Numbered from the stretch's first letter, positions 1-10,121 are shown. The stretch is 64,000 bases of DNA from Colwellia sp. (GCA_013215295.1 JABSOZ010000017.1:81968-145967), one strand, 5' to 3'. A program made the numbers and translations. Notes: generated by a model not told the origin, from the sequence alone.

Positions 1-968
1 TCAGTAAATTGATGTGTAACTTGTAAGTTAGTGCTATCAACAACCCTATAACTATCTTCAATGCGGTTCGTTGTTTCATAATTTCTTTGCGTATTTATAA
101 TCACTTTATTAAAAAGTGTTGGCTGCCAATTCAAATCAACTCGCCATGTAAAGGCACTATCACTTGCAAAAGCATCATTTTCAAACGTTAACGCTTGGTA
201 ACCCACTAATGCTTCTAGCTGTGTTGCTGCAGTTGATTGCCACTTCATGCCAACTAACACAGAATATTCATTATTATTTAATGCTTTGTTATTTTTGAAA
301 TTTGCTTGAATGTAATCTAAATCTACAGCGAAATATGTTTTTCCTGACAATAAATAATCAACACTGACTGCAACATTATTATCTGCACGGTCAAGTAACT
401 GATTTTGTGCTCTTCGTGTTTTATAACGAAAATCTTCTTGGCCGATCGACAGCTTTAATTTTGCCACTGAATCAATTTGGCCATATAAATATCCTATATT
501 TGCTGCAACCGTTTTTTTGTTATCTCCTGTTGATATCGAACTTGCGTCGCCTAAAGATAATGCTGTGCCTCGGTATTCATACTCTTCTTGTAATTTAATA
601 TCAGCAAACAGTGTTTTATTATGATCAATTTTAAAGTAGTAATTCGGCTTAAAGAGTATGTTGCTATGATCATCTTCACTAAAATCACTAAATTGATAGT
701 GACTAATATTCGCTTCTAATTGCATTAAATGGCGAGATAATTGTGTCTGAATAAAAACGGAGGGTTCAACTTTTATAAAACCTGTACTTTCTTCATCATC
801 ATTTTTATTCAGAAAGTTGCTCATTTGACCATATTCAGATAACAACTTTGCCGTAAATTTATTGCCACCTTCAAGCGCGAAATTAGTTTGCGCTTGAAGA
901 GGAAAAGAGGTCAGTAAAATAAATCCAAGCGTCGCTAAAGGAATAAGTAAAAATCTAAATGTGACCAT
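1..968 (-). CDS. outer-membrane beta-barrel protein, C-terminus beyond the left edge
   Basis: An open frame runs leftward from ATG at 968 to the window edge without a stop, giving about 322 residues of a longer protein. The N-terminus is a clear signal peptide: MVTFRFLLIPLATLGF, a hydrophobic stretch, then a cleavage site near PLQA-QTNF at residue 26. The rest alternates polar and aromatic residues, as in beta strands (for example YYFKIDHNKTLFADIKLQ and KTYFAVDLDYIQANFKN). This resembles the putative beta-barrel porin families often found beside exopolysaccharide genes, so it should sit in the outer membrane. The assignment is by general character, not by a catalytic motif. It is separated from argA by about 240 bp that includes the argA terminator, so it is its own transcription unit. 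Export is well supported; the exact family is uncertain. Confidence 0.75.
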   Translation of the reverse strand, partial: MVTFRFLLIPLATLGFILLTSFPLQAQTNFALEGGNKFTAKLLSEYGQMSNFLNKNDDEESTGFIKVEPSVFIQTQLSRHLMQLEANISHYQFSDFSEDDHSNILFKPNYYFKIDHNKTLFADIKLQEEYEYRGTALSLGDASSISTGDNKKTVAANIGYLYGQIDSVAKLKLSIGQEDFRYKTRRAQNQLLDRADNNVAVSVDYLLSGKTYFAVDLDYIQANFKNNKALNNNEYSVLVGMKWQSTAATQLEALVGYQALTFENDAFASDSAFTWRVDLNWQPTLFNKVIINTQRNYETTNRIEDSYRVVDSTNLQVTHQFT

Positions 969-1144
969 TTAAAATATAAAGCCTTACAAACAAAGTAATC
1001 GCGACTAACAATATGCCCTAAAAGTAAAGAATATGAAACAATCCTGTTACATTTAGACATGTTTTTGTAGAATAATAAATATCAAATAATTACTTTATTG
1101 TACAGATAAGCAAACAGAAAGTGTTTACAGTTGAGCCTAAAATG

Positions 1145-1173
1145 AAAAATGCCACTATAAAAGCGGCATTTTT
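1145..1173 (-). terminator. rho-independent terminator after argA
   Basis: A 9-bp inverted repeat AAAAATGCC/GGCATTTTT encloses an 11-nt loop. It lies about 40 bp past the argA stop on the minus strand and is followed there by CATTTT. It is the only terminator-like hairpin I see after the six-gene leftward arg operon. Confidence 0.75.
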
Positions 1174-1211
1174 TTCATTTCAATCAGTCAAAATAGGGAA
1201 ATATATTTTAT

Positions 1212-2561
1212 CTATATGTGCTTAATATAGACTTTAGATTTTCGCTGAAAGTTATACATCTGTTTTTTACCTTCTGGTAAATCTTCCATTGAACTTTCAA
1301 TGAAGCCTTGCTCACGAAACCAATGACCACTGACCGTTGTTAACACGAATAAAGACGACAAATGTTGTTCGTTCGCTTTAACTTCAAGTGCGTTCATCAA
1401 ACGCTCTCCTCTATTACCATTACGATAATCAGGATGAATAGCCACACAAGCGACTTCTCCAGAACTCGCTTCTTTATAAGGATATAAAGCAGCACAAGCA
1501 ATGATAACGTCTTCTTTTTTAAGTACGGTGAATCGATCAATTTCAACTTCAAGCAGTTCACGAGAACGTTTCACCAAAATACCTTCTTCTTCTAAAGGCG
1601 CAATAAGCTCTAGAATACCACCAACATCATCAATGCTTGCCGTACACACTTGCTCTTTATGATCTTTCGCGATCAAAGTGCCAGCACCATCACGGGTGAA
1701 TAACTCTTGTAATAAAGCGCTATCACTCTGGTAACTTACACAATGACAACGTTCTACTCCATTTTCACCGCTTTGGATGATCGCCCTTAATAAAGATTGA
1801 CGTACATGACAATCCTTATCATCTAATAATGTTTTCACTCGGCGTACACTACAACTACGAATAAGCTCACCGAATTCATCTAATAAGCCATCATCTTCAG
1901 TAAAGGTAATTAATTTATCAGCTTTCAGCGCTAGCGCTGTTTTAGTGGCAACATCTTCAAGTGCTAGATTGAACACTTCCCCTGTTGAGGAGTACCCTAT
2001 CGGTGAAAGTAAAACTATCGAGCCATAATCAAGCTGAGTATGAATACCTTCAGCGTCAATTTTTCTCACGTTACCCGTGTATTTATAATCAACACCTTCA
2101 CGCACCCCTATGGGTTTAGCAATAACAAAATTCCCTGTGCTAACACGAATTTGCGAACCATGCATGGGTGAGTTAACTAACCCCATAGTAAGCAAAGCCT
2201 CGATATGAAGTCGCATTGAACCTGTTGCATCTTTAACGGCAACCAGTGTTTCAGCATCCGTTACTCTAATATTATTCTCAATATTGCGGGCAATGTTTCG
2301 CTGCTCCATGCGTTCTTCAATTTGTGGCCTAGCACCATGGACTAAGACTAATTTAACGCCCAAACTGCGTAACAAAGCAATATCATGAATAATATTGGCA
2401 AAATTAGGGTGAAGCACCGCTTCACCACCAAACATCAGTACCACCGTTTTCCCACGATGCGCATTAATATACGGTGCCGCATTTCTAAACCACTTCACAT
2501 AATTTTGTTCGTTATTATTCATACATTTCATTTTTAAGTTGTGACTATCTAATTGTTTCAT
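1212..2561 (-). CDS. argA: N-acetylglutamate synthase
   Basis: This enzyme acetylates glutamate with acetyl-CoA, the first step of arginine synthesis, in the cytoplasm. Residues about 20-290 form an amino-acid-kinase fold with E. coli ArgA-like blocks (PYINAHRGKTVVLMFGGEA, LVLVHGARPQIEERM). Residues about 300-440 form a GNAT acetyltransferase domain (VACVAIHPDYRNGNRGERLM). At 449 residues it is close to the E. coli length of 443. No strong Shine-Dalgarno precedes the first ATG; an internal ATG at 2522 (MNNNEQ) would give 436 residues and is an alternative start. It is the last gene of the leftward arg operon, 25 bp after argH. It coexists with a second acetyltransferase domain fused to ArgH, so one of the two may be redundant or differently regulated. 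Confidence 0.95.
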   Translation of the reverse strand: MKQLDSHNLKMKCMNNNEQNYVKWFRNAAPYINAHRGKTVVLMFGGEAVLHPNFANIIHDIALLRSLGVKLVLVHGARPQIEERMEQRNIARNIENNIRVTDAETLVAVKDATGSMRLHIEALLTMGLVNSPMHGSQIRVSTGNFVIAKPIGVREGVDYKYTGNVRKIDAEGIHTQLDYGSIVLLSPIGYSSTGEVFNLALEDVATKTALALKADKLITFTEDDGLLDEFGELIRSCSVRRVKTLLDDKDCHVRQSLLRAIIQSGENGVERCHCVSYQSDSALLQELFTRDGAGTLIAKDHKEQVCTASIDDVGGILELIAPLEEEGILVKRSRELLEVEIDRFTVLKKEDVIIACAALYPYKEASSGEVACVAIHPDYRNGNRGERLMNALEVKANEQHLSSLFVLTTVSGHWFREQGFIESSMEDLPEGKKQMYNFQRKSKVYIKHI

Positions 2562-2586
2562 TTCTAGAGGGTTAATTCCCTAGGTA

Positions 2587-4524
2587 TTACTTACTTTGAC
2601 CAACAATGTATTCCATCGCCACTTCATCAGCTGGATCTTTATGTGGGCTGGGTTCACTATCTTCAATAATATTGTCTGCTAACGAGCTTTTATCAATCAA
2701 GTTAAACCCAAGCTGTTCAAAATATTTAGGAATATAGGTTAAAACAATAATTTGTTCTAATTCCATTTGATAAGCGAACTCTAACAAATATTGAATAAGT
2801 GCTTCGCCTTGACCTTGCTTTTGAGCACTCTCTTCGACTACAACTGAGCGTATTTCAGCTAAACCGGTTTGATATATATAAAGCGATGCAGTACCGACAA
2901 CTTTACCTTCAAGCTCAGCGACTACAAAGTTTTGAATATCATGAATAATATTGTCACGGGTACGTGGCAATATCTCACCTTTATCAGCCCAGAAATTAGT
3001 CAACAAATATATACTATCAACATCTGACATTCTTGCTCTGCGTACCGACATCGCAGCCGCGCGCTGAGCATTTAAACGCTGTTTAACTTGTTTAAGCGCT
3101 ATTTGAGTTCTTTGTTTGCCTGGCGCACCGACAACTTGTTCATTTAAAATAGTTTCATTGCCCGACTGTGTAGTCGCCAGCGCTTTCTCTACTTGTGAAC
3201 GTGACGTTCCACCGAGCGCCTCGCGTTTATTAAGCGTCGATTCAATTGACAGGTGTTGGTAAACATCTTGCTCAATTTTATCGCTGAATTCTTGTAATTG
3301 ACTGATGGTTAAATCTTCTAAAGGTACACCTTTGTCGATTGCGGCTAATACCACTTCACCGACAATATGATGAGCTTCACGAAACGGAATATCTTTACCC
3401 ACTAAATAGTCGGCAAGTTCAGTTGCGTTTGCATAACCTTGTTGAGCTGCTGCAAGTGTACGTGAACGATTTACTTTCAAACCATCAGCAACTAACACCG
3501 CCATTTCCATACATTCTTGCCAAGTATCAAGCGCGTCAAACAAGCCTTCTTTGTCTTCTTGCATATCTTTATTGTACGCAAGCGCTAACGCTTTCATTGT
3601 GGTTAACATACCCGTTAATGCGCCAAATACTCGCCCAGATTTACCACGAATTAATTCACACGCGTCAGGATTTTTTTTCTGTGGCATTAATGAAGAACCA
3701 GAGCTCACCAAGTCACTCATTTCTACAAAACCCGCTTCACCTGAATTATAGAAAATCAAATCTTCAGCAAAACGTGATAAATGCATCATTGAAATACTGG
3801 CTGAGGCCAACAATTCAATCACATGATCTCTGTCAGAAACGGCGTCAAGACTGTTCATTGTTGCCGTTCTAAAACCTAAACGGCTAGCTAAAGCATTTCG
3901 GTCAATGGGATAAGCTGTACCCGCTAATGCACCTGAACCTAATGGTGAAACATCTAAACGATAAAGCGCATCTTTTAAACGTCCAATATCACGGTTAAAC
4001 ATTTCGACATAAGCTAAACACCAATGACCAAACGTTATCGGTTGTGCTCTTTGTAAATGCGTATAACCCGGTAACACAGTATCTTTTTCGCGTTCAGCTA
4101 AGTTCATCATCGCTTGTTGTAAATTCACTAGCGCAAACAATAAATCTCCGCCAGTTTCTTTACACCAAAGCTTTAAATCTGTCGCCACTTGGTCATTACG
4201 ACTACGGCCAGTATGGAGCTTTTTACCTAAGTCACCCGTTTTTTCAATAAGCTGAATCTCTACCCAGCTATGAATATCTTCCGCATCAGATAACAAGATT
4301 TGCTTCGGGTTTTCTTCTACTGACGCCTTTAATTCTTGAAGCGCTGCCGTCAAACGTAGCAACTCATCATCATCTATGACACCCACTTCATGAATAGACT
4401 GCGCCCAAGCGATTGACCCAACAATATCTTGTACTGCCATACGGTAATCTACTGGCAACGAGTCATTAAATTTCTTAAATTGTAAACTCGCTTTTTCTTT
4501 AAATCTTCCGCCCCATAAAGCCAT
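2587..4524 (-). CDS. argH: argininosuccinate lyase fused to a GNAT acetyltransferase domain, ArgH(A)
   Basis: Residues 1 to about 465 are a full argininosuccinate lyase, which splits argininosuccinate into arginine and fumarate. They carry the fumarase/aspartase signature [12 protein letters not shown] and the substrate stretch [17 protein letters not shown]. Residues about 490-645 are an added GNAT domain with the acetyl-CoA loop [20 protein letters not shown]. Normal ArgH is about 460 residues, so the 645-residue length confirms the fusion. The same arrangement, called argH(A), is known from Moritella and relatives, where the extra domain supplies N-acetylglutamate synthase activity. Here a complete argA follows 25 bp downstream, so the role of the fused domain is less certain. 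The start is 2 bp beyond the argG stop, pointing to translational coupling. Confidence 0.95.
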   Translation of the reverse strand: MALWGGRFKEKASLQFKKFNDSLPVDYRMAVQDIVGSIAWAQSIHEVGVIDDDELLRLTAALQELKASVEENPKQILLSDAEDIHSWVEIQLIEKTGDLGKKLHTGRSRNDQVATDLKLWCKETGGDLLFALVNLQQAMMNLAEREKDTVLPGYTHLQRAQPITFGHWCLAYVEMFNRDIGRLKDALYRLDVSPLGSGALAGTAYPIDRNALASRLGFRTATMNSLDAVSDRDHVIELLASASISMMHLSRFAEDLIFYNSGEAGFVEMSDLVSSGSSLMPQKKNPDACELIRGKSGRVFGALTGMLTTMKALALAYNKDMQEDKEGLFDALDTWQECMEMAVLVADGLKVNRSRTLAAAQQGYANATELADYLVGKDIPFREAHHIVGEVVLAAIDKGVPLEDLTISQLQEFSDKIEQDVYQHLSIESTLNKREALGGTSRSQVEKALATTQSGNETILNEQVVGAPGKQRTQIALKQVKQRLNAQRAAAMSVRRARMSDVDSIYLLTNFWADKGEILPRTRDNIIHDIQNFVVAELEGKVVGTASLYIYQTGLAEIRSVVVEESAQKQGQGEALIQYLLEFAYQMELEQIIVLTYIPKYFEQLGFNLIDKSSLADNIIEDSEPSPHKDPADEVAMEYIVGQSK

Positions 4525-4526
4525 TG

Positions 4527-5807
4527 TTATTCTGCCTTATCGTTTAGAGAGGCTTTTAAAGAGCCATTTTGAGAAAGCGCCGTGATACGGCTTGATAAGC
4601 TGAATAAACGGATAAAGCCTTCTGCATGTTTTTGGTCGTAAACATCATCTGCGCCAAAAGTAGCAAATGCTTCAGAATACAAACTGTTTGGAGAGCGACG
4701 TTGAATCACTTGCGCCATGCCTTTGTATAACTTAACAACAACATCACCTGTTAATTTTTCAGCGAAAGATGCCGCTGAAGCTAACTGTGCTTTAGCAAGT
4801 GGTGTAAACCAGCGACCATCATAAATAACATGTGAAAATTCAAGCCCTACTGATTCACGATATTTAAGAGATTCTTTATCAAGAATAAGCGTTTCTAATC
4901 CTTTATAAGCAGCCATTAAAATTGTGCCGCCGGGCGTTTCATAACAGCCACGAGACTTCATGCCTACTAAACGATTTTCAACAATGTCGATTCTACCCAC
5001 ACCATGTGCAGCACCTTTAGCATTTAAATACATAAGCGCGTCATAAGCGCCAGCACTACCCTCCTCACTATTTCCAGAGAAATCTTTACCGTCGATAGCA
5101 ACTAATTCACCTTCAAGAAAACTTAATTGTACTTTTTCAGCTTCATCAGGCGCGTCCATTGGATCGACAGTCATTGTCCAAACTTCTTTCGATGGCTCAC
5201 ACCATGGATCTTCTAATTCGCCACCTTCATGAGAGATATGCCATGCATTGGCATCACGGCTATAAATTTTAGTCAGTGAAGCTGAACAAGGGATATCACG
5301 TTCAGCAAGGTAATCAAGTAAATCTTCACGAGAAACCATATCCCACTCACGCCATGGTGCAATAACCGTTAACTCTGGAGCTAAGGCTGCAAAACATGAT
5401 TCAAAACGTACTTGGTCGTTACCTTTACCGGTACAACCATGACATACGGCATCGGCACCCACTTTTAAGGCCACTTCTATGTGTGCTTTAGCAATAATAG
5501 GACGTGCCATTGACGTACCTAATAAATATTGACCTTCGTACACTGAGCCTGTTTTCAAGATAGGATAAATATATTCTTTTACGTATTCTTCTTTTAGATC
5601 AACTACGTAACATTCAGATGCACCAGAAGCGAGCGCCTTTTCTTTAACGCCTTCAAGTTCTTCGTCACCTTGTCCTACATCAGCACAAAATGCGATAACT
5701 TCACACCCTTCATAGTTTTCTTTCAACCAAGGAATGATAGCCGAAGTATCTAATCCACCTGAATATGCTAATACTACTTTTTTAATATTCTTCTTTACTA
5801 AAGCCAT
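4527..5807 (-). CDS. argG: argininosuccinate synthase
   Basis: This cytoplasmic enzyme joins citrulline and aspartate at the cost of ATP to AMP, giving argininosuccinate. The N-terminal ATP-pyrophosphatase P-loop AYSGGLDTS is at residues about 14-22, and the family stretches [16 protein letters not shown] and ITPWREW-like IAPWREWDM follow. At 426 residues it is slightly longer than the roughly 400-residue common type; the excess is a C-terminal tail ending [11 protein letters not shown]. It lies third from the end of the leftward operon, 41 bp after argF and 2 bp before argH. Nothing looks broken. Confidence 0.97.
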   Translation of the reverse strand: MALVKKNIKKVVLAYSGGLDTSAIIPWLKENYEGCEVIAFCADVGQGDEELEGVKEKALASGASECYVVDLKEEYVKEYIYPILKTGSVYEGQYLLGTSMARPIIAKAHIEVALKVGADAVCHGCTGKGNDQVRFESCFAALAPELTVIAPWREWDMVSREDLLDYLAERDIPCSASLTKIYSRDANAWHISHEGGELEDPWCEPSKEVWTMTVDPMDAPDEAEKVQLSFLEGELVAIDGKDFSGNSEEGSAGAYDALMYLNAKGAAHGVGRIDIVENRLVGMKSRGCYETPGGTILMAAYKGLETLILDKESLKYRESVGLEFSHVIYDGRWFTPLAKAQLASAASFAEKLTGDVVVKLYKGMAQVIQRRSPNSLYSEAFATFGADDVYDQKHAEGFIRLFSLSSRITALSQNGSLKASLNDKAE

Positions 5808-5848
5808 TGTCTTTTCCTATTAATTCTTTAAATTTGTTGAGTCGAACC

Positions 5849-6784
5849 TTAGTTCGCTAAAAGTGTTACTAGCACAGCATTCTGCGCCCACATTCTGTTT
5901 TCGGCTGCTTGAAAAACCACCGACATTTCGCTGTCAAAAAGCGCTGTTGTTATCTCTTCTTCTAAATGTGCTGGTTGGCAATGCATAACAATACTTGCAC
6001 CACTGTTTTCCATCATTTTATGATTTACTTGGTAAGGTGCAAATTTTTCTAAAAGTGCAGCTTTTTTACTAGGATCTTCGTCACCCATTGATACCCAAGT
6101 GTCGGTATAAATAACATCTTGTTGCCCGATACTTCCAACCTCTGATGTAAGTACCAACTTACTGCCTGACTTATTTGCAAAGGCTTTTGCTTTATTGAAT
6201 AACGCATCATCAGGTCCATGGCCTTCAGGACACACTAAGGTAAAATCAACACCTAAAATTGCCGCCATAAACATCAATGAATTAGAAACATTGTTACCGT
6301 CTCCTACATAGGCGAGTTTAACGTTTGATAAGTCGGTAAAGTGTTCTTGTAAAGTAACAAAATCAGCTAACGCTTGGCACGGATGATAAATATCACACAG
6401 CGCGTTAATCACCGGAATACTTGCGTGCTCTGCTAAACCTTCAATCGAACTGTTGTCAAAAACACGCGCAACAATTGCATCGGCATAACAAGAAAGGTTT
6501 TTAGCATAGTCACTCACTCTTTCGCGCTCACCGAGCTTACCGTTTTGTTGGCCTAAATATAGAGCATGACCGCCTAATTTGTTAATACCCATATCAAAAC
6601 TAACATGCGTTCTTAATGAGGGTTTCTCAAAAATCATCACTACAGATTTGCCAGCTAGTGCTTGGCTGTAATCTGCTGGGTGGTTCTTAATGTTTATTGC
6701 TAAGTTAATAAGATCAGTGATTTGTGCTTTAGTTAGCTGATCATCAGCTAAAAAGTTTTCTAATGTGCTTTGTACTTGTGGCAT
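5849..6784 (-). CDS. argF: ornithine carbamoyltransferase
   Basis: It transfers a carbamoyl group from carbamoyl phosphate to ornithine, making citrulline. Visible motifs are the carbamoyl-phosphate loop FEKPSLRTHVSF (residues about 52-63), HPCQALAD, the ornithine loop DTWVSMGDED and, near residue 270, MHCQPAH. Two positions differ from the common bacterial pattern: STRTR is SLRTH, and HCLPAHR is HCQPAHL. The remaining ligands and the 311-residue length fit a Pseudomonas-type ArgF. Acetylornithine-type transcarbamylases look different around the SMG loop, so I keep ornithine as the substrate. The gene sits between argB and argG in the leftward operon. Confidence 0.95.
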   Translation of the reverse strand: MPQVQSTLENFLADDQLTKAQITDLINLAINIKNHPADYSQALAGKSVVMIFEKPSLRTHVSFDMGINKLGGHALYLGQQNGKLGERERVSDYAKNLSCYADAIVARVFDNSSIEGLAEHASIPVINALCDIYHPCQALADFVTLQEHFTDLSNVKLAYVGDGNNVSNSLMFMAAILGVDFTLVCPEGHGPDDALFNKAKAFANKSGSKLVLTSEVGSIGQQDVIYTDTWVSMGDEDPSKKAALLEKFAPYQVNHKMMENSGASIVMHCQPAHLEEEITTALFDSEMSVVFQAAENRMWAQNAVLVTLLAN

Positions 6785-6834
6785 GGTAAGTCCTATACGA
6801 AAAAGTGGTTAAATTAAGCGTTACTTAAGTGTTG

Positions 6835-7653
6835 TTAATGAGGTTGAATGCGCGTACCGATTGCATCACCTTTTATTAAGTTGATAATTTTTTCAGGCGA
6901 CTGCCAACTGGCAACCGCGATACTTCGTCGTAACTGACTTGCCGCATGTAATGCTGCATTAACTTTAGCCGTCATGCCTCCTGCAATAACACCTTGTTGG
7001 ATTAATAAATTTGCCTGTGCTTTGTTGAGTGAAACAATATAGTCACCATTCGCATCTTTAACGCCATTAACATCGGTAAGTAGTAATAGCTCTGCATTTA
7101 GCAGTTTACAAATTGCTACAGCTGCATCGTCAGCATTCACATTGACTAACTCACCATTGGCTAATGAACCAATTGAGGAAACAATAGGTAGGAAGTTTGC
7201 GTCTAATAACGTATCGAGTAATTTACTGTTATGTGCGCTTGGTTCACCCACCATACCTAAGTTTTTATCGCTTAAACGGCAAGAAACCATGCCTCCATCG
7301 ATAAGTGACAACCCAACCGCTTGCAACTTCAAACTTGCTGCAGTTGCAACGATAGCTTTATTTACACTACCGGCTAACGCGCCTGCAATAAGTGACATTT
7401 GTTCTTTAGGTGTAACTCTTAAACCGTGCTTCTTGTCAGTGATAAAACCGGCTTGGCTGAGCACTTCATCAACCACACAGCCGCCACCATGAACTAACAC
7501 CACGGGTTGATTTTTTAATGACGCTATAATTTTCAATAAATCAGCGAGAGCATCTTTTTTTTCAAGAATGGCACCACCAATTTTAATCACTAACGGTTTG
7601 TTTGATTTATTATTTACTGACTTGTTTATTGAACTTGTTATTGACGTAGTCAT
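6835..7653 (-). CDS. argB: acetylglutamate kinase
   Basis: It phosphorylates N-acetylglutamate, the second step of arginine synthesis. The amino-acid-kinase fold shows the N-terminal lysine block LVIKIGGAILEKKD, the glycine loop VVLVHGGGCVVDEV, and the late LLLLTDVNGVKD and GGMTAKVNAA segments. At 272 residues it matches the short, E. coli-like (about 258) enzymes rather than the longer arginine-inhibited hexameric type, so feedback inhibition through an N-terminal helix is not expected. That is an inference from length. Its first 18 residues are a low-complexity stretch rich in Ser, Asn and Lys. The ATG overlaps the argC stop codon by one base (TAATG), a sign of coupled translation. Confidence 0.96.
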   Translation of the reverse strand: MTTSITSSINKSVNNKSNKPLVIKIGGAILEKKDALADLLKIIASLKNQPVVLVHGGGCVVDEVLSQAGFITDKKHGLRVTPKEQMSLIAGALAGSVNKAIVATAASLKLQAVGLSLIDGGMVSCRLSDKNLGMVGEPSAHNSKLLDTLLDANFLPIVSSIGSLANGELVNVNADDAAVAICKLLNAELLLLTDVNGVKDANGDYIVSLNKAQANLLIQQGVIAGGMTAKVNAALHAASQLRRSIAVASWQSPEKIINLIKGDAIGTRIQPH

Positions 7654-8687
7654 TAGCTCTTTCCCAGCGTTACATTATTCAACAAACTATATTCACTCGA
7701 TAAACCCAGAGAAATATTCGCGCATTGCACCGCTTGTGAAGCCGCACCCTTTAATAAATTGTCAATGGCACAACTCACCACAACGACCTGCTTTTCTTCA
7801 TCAACTTGCCAATGCACATCGGCAAAAGGCGTGTTGGCGACATTATCGATTTTTGGCCACGCTCCGGTTAAACGAACTAACGGCTGATCTTGATAAGCGC
7901 TTACGAACGCCTCATCAATTTGCTGAGTCGTAATGTCAGCGTTAATTTGCAAGGTTACCGTTACCATTAGCCCTCTTTTATAAGGCGCAAGATGCGGATT
8001 GAAAATAACCTGTGCATTAGCTTCTTGGCTTATTTCGGGTTGATGTCTGTGCTGTAAAATATTGTAAGGTGTTAAGCTCACCTCATAAAAACTTGTTGCT
8101 AACGATGCTTTTCTGCCTGCGCCACTCACACCACTAATACCATTGACAACAATCAGTGAATTTTCAATGTGATAATTATTTGATGTAATCGGTTTAAGCG
8201 ACAATAAACTCGCTGTTGGATAACAACCCGGTACAGCAACTAATTGAGTCTTCGCAATATCATCTTGCTGCCATTCGGCTAAACCATATTTTGCTTGCGC
8301 AAGCGCTGATAAGTTTTTGTGTTCAAAACCATAGAACCTTGGATAATCTTCGCTATTTTTTAAACGAAATCCGCCAGAAAGATCAAAGACTTTCACACCT
8401 TTTTCAACAAAGGCTTGCGCCCAATCGGCACTAAACTCATGAGGTGTAGCAAAGAATACTGCATCAAGTTCCTGTACTGTTTCATCAAACCAATGTTGTG
8501 AAAAACACACAAGAGGTAAATCACATACACCTAAATAACGTGGATGTAATTGCGAAAAGGTCATATCGGCCGAGCTACTGTTTTCAGAAACCAATAAGTA
8601 TTCAAGGGAAATTTTGTCGTGCGCACACAACAAACTAATAAGCTCAGCACCAACATATCCACTTGCTCCAATAACCGCGACTTTCAT
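7653..8687 (-). CDS. argC: N-acetyl-gamma-glutamyl-phosphate reductase
   Basis: It reduces N-acetylglutamyl phosphate with NADPH to the semialdehyde. The N-terminal Rossmann motif VIGASGYVGAELISLL is at residues 4-19, and the catalytic cysteine lies in VAVPGCYPTASLLSLKP near residue 155. At 344 residues it is of ordinary length. It is the first gene of the leftward operon and is divergent from argE, with 186 bp between the two start codons, so its promoter must lie there. Downstream it overlaps argB by one base. Confidence 0.96.
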   Translation of the reverse strand: MKVAVIGASGYVGAELISLLCAHDKISLEYLLVSENSSSADMTFSQLHPRYLGVCDLPLVCFSQHWFDETVQELDAVFFATPHEFSADWAQAFVEKGVKVFDLSGGFRLKNSEDYPRFYGFEHKNLSALAQAKYGLAEWQQDDIAKTQLVAVPGCYPTASLLSLKPITSNNYHIENSLIVVNGISGVSGAGRKASLATSFYEVSLTPYNILQHRHQPEISQEANAQVIFNPHLAPYKRGLMVTVTLQINADITTQQIDEAFVSAYQDQPLVRLTGAWPKIDNVANTPFADVHWQVDEEKQVVVVSCAIDNLLKGAASQAVQCANISLGLSSEYSLLNNVTLGKS

Positions 8688-8804
8688 ACAACCTCATCTA
8701 TTAATTTTTTAATTAGCCTAATAAAAAAGAAAACAAATTATTTTCAATAGCCTTCATTTATTAGGTTATTTACACTAGAATGAGAAAGTAACACCCAATG
8801 ACTC

Positions 8805-8827
8805 GTTATGCAACAAATAAGCATAAC
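8805..8827. promoter_or_regulatory. palindrome in the argC/argE divergent promoter region
   Basis: GTTATGC-N9-GCATAAC is a perfect 7-bp inverted repeat about 47 bp before the argE start. It lies in the 186-bp space that must hold both arg promoters, so it could be an operator for ArgR or another regulator. It does not match the E. coli ARG box (TGAAT-N4-ATTCA) well, so the binding protein is unknown. Confidence 0.35.
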
Positions 8828-8873
8828 TACCCATGTGTTTTTTATTTATTAATATTTTTAATCGTGAGCACCT

Positions 8874-10022
8874 ATGAAAAATTTACCAGACTTTACCGAT
8901 TCATTAACGCAACTTATTGCCAGTGCTTCAATTAGCTCAACTCAAGAGAGCTGGGACCAAGGGAATTTAGCCATTATTCAACTTTTGGCTACATGGTTTG
9001 AGCAACTCGATTTTAGTATCGACATTCAAGCAGTTCCAGGAACGCGTAATAAATATAATCTTTTAGCAAAACTGGGGAGTGGTGAAGGTGGGTTGTTACT
9101 GGCAGGACATAGTGACACTGTTCCTTTTGATGAAAATCGTTGGCAGTCAGATCCTTTTAAAATTGTAAATCAAGATAATAAATTTTATGGTTTAGGTACG
9201 TGTGATATGAAAGGCTTCTTCGCTTTTATTTTACAAGCTTGCAAGAGTTTAACGTCTAAGCAATTGAAAAAACCACTTTATATTTTAGCCACGGCAGATG
9301 AAGAAACTACTATGGCTGGAGCGCGTTTTTTCATCCAAAATAAAGACATTAAACCTGATGTTGCCATCATTGGTGAGCCAACAAACTTGGTACCTGTCAT
9401 CATGCATAAAGGCCACATGTCACATCGCATAACTATTCAAGGCGAGTCAGGACATTCAAGTAAACCGAGCTTAGGCGTTAACGCTATTGAAATTATGCAC
9501 CAAGTGATTGGCCAATTAATGCAACTTAAAGAAAAGCTTGCCCACAATTATAGTAATCAAGCCTTTGATGTAAAAGAGCCAACACTTAATTTAGGCGCAA
9601 TACACGGCGGTGATAATGCCAACCGAATATGTGGACAATGCGTATTAGATATTGATATGCGTGCACTGCCCGGTATGGCTGACAGCGAACTTATTCAATT
9701 ACTTGCTGAATCATTGAAACCTTTGGCAGAAAAATATCCTAATAGGGTTTTCTTTGCTGAGCTTGACCCAAGCTCTCCTAGTTTCGAACAAAATAAATCA
9801 AGCGATCTCGTTTCATTAGCACAAGAGATAAGTGGTCATCAATGTTGTGCAGTAAATTACGCTACCGAAGCACCTTTCATTCAGCAACTAGGCTGTCAAA
9901 CCATAGTGCTAGGTCCTGGTTCGATTGACCAAGCCCATCAGCCAAATGAATTTTTAGCACATAGTGAAATTGATAAAACTGACGTTATATTAGCGAAAAT
10001 GATTCAACGCTATTGTCTCTAA
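8874..10022 (+). CDS. argE: acetylornithine deacetylase
   Basis: It removes the acetyl group from N2-acetylornithine, giving ornithine. This makes the pathway linear; no ornithine acetyltransferase (argJ) is present in the window. It is an M20 metallopeptidase. The metal-site blocks are GLLLAGHSDTVPF (His), GLGTCDMKGFF (Asp), ATADEETTMAGA (Glu-Glu), IIGEPTNLVP (Glu) and a late His in IDQAHQPNEF. The dimerisation lid lies between them. At 382 residues it matches E. coli ArgE (383). It is transcribed alone, divergently from argC. A GTGAGC stretch just before the ATG can serve as ribosome binding site. Confidence 0.96.
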   Translation: MKNLPDFTDSLTQLIASASISSTQESWDQGNLAIIQLLATWFEQLDFSIDIQAVPGTRNKYNLLAKLGSGEGGLLLAGHSDTVPFDENRWQSDPFKIVNQDNKFYGLGTCDMKGFFAFILQACKSLTSKQLKKPLYILATADEETTMAGARFFIQNKDIKPDVAIIGEPTNLVPVIMHKGHMSHRITIQGESGHSSKPSLGVNAIEIMHQVIGQLMQLKEKLAHNYSNQAFDVKEPTLNLGAIHGGDNANRICGQCVLDIDMRALPGMADSELIQLLAESLKPLAEKYPNRVFFAELDPSSPSFEQNKSSDLVSLAQEISGHQCCAVNYATEAPFIQQLGCQTIVLGPGSIDQAHQPNEFLAHSEIDKTDVILAKMIQRYCL

Positions 10023-10121
10023 TTGTTGTTTAATAGAGGCACATCATCGCTCTATTCCATCCATAACATCACGACATTACCTACATGGAGTAGGTACTTA
10101 TGATTTGTCTGGAACAAAAAT

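Noticed and set aside
3339..3872. A 177-residue plus-strand frame inside argH
   Set aside because: It is antisense to the conserved lyase domain, lacks a ribosome site and has a composition of a shadow frame.
7142..7492. A 116-residue plus-strand frame inside argB
   Set aside because: It is antisense to the kinase fold and has no independent signal.
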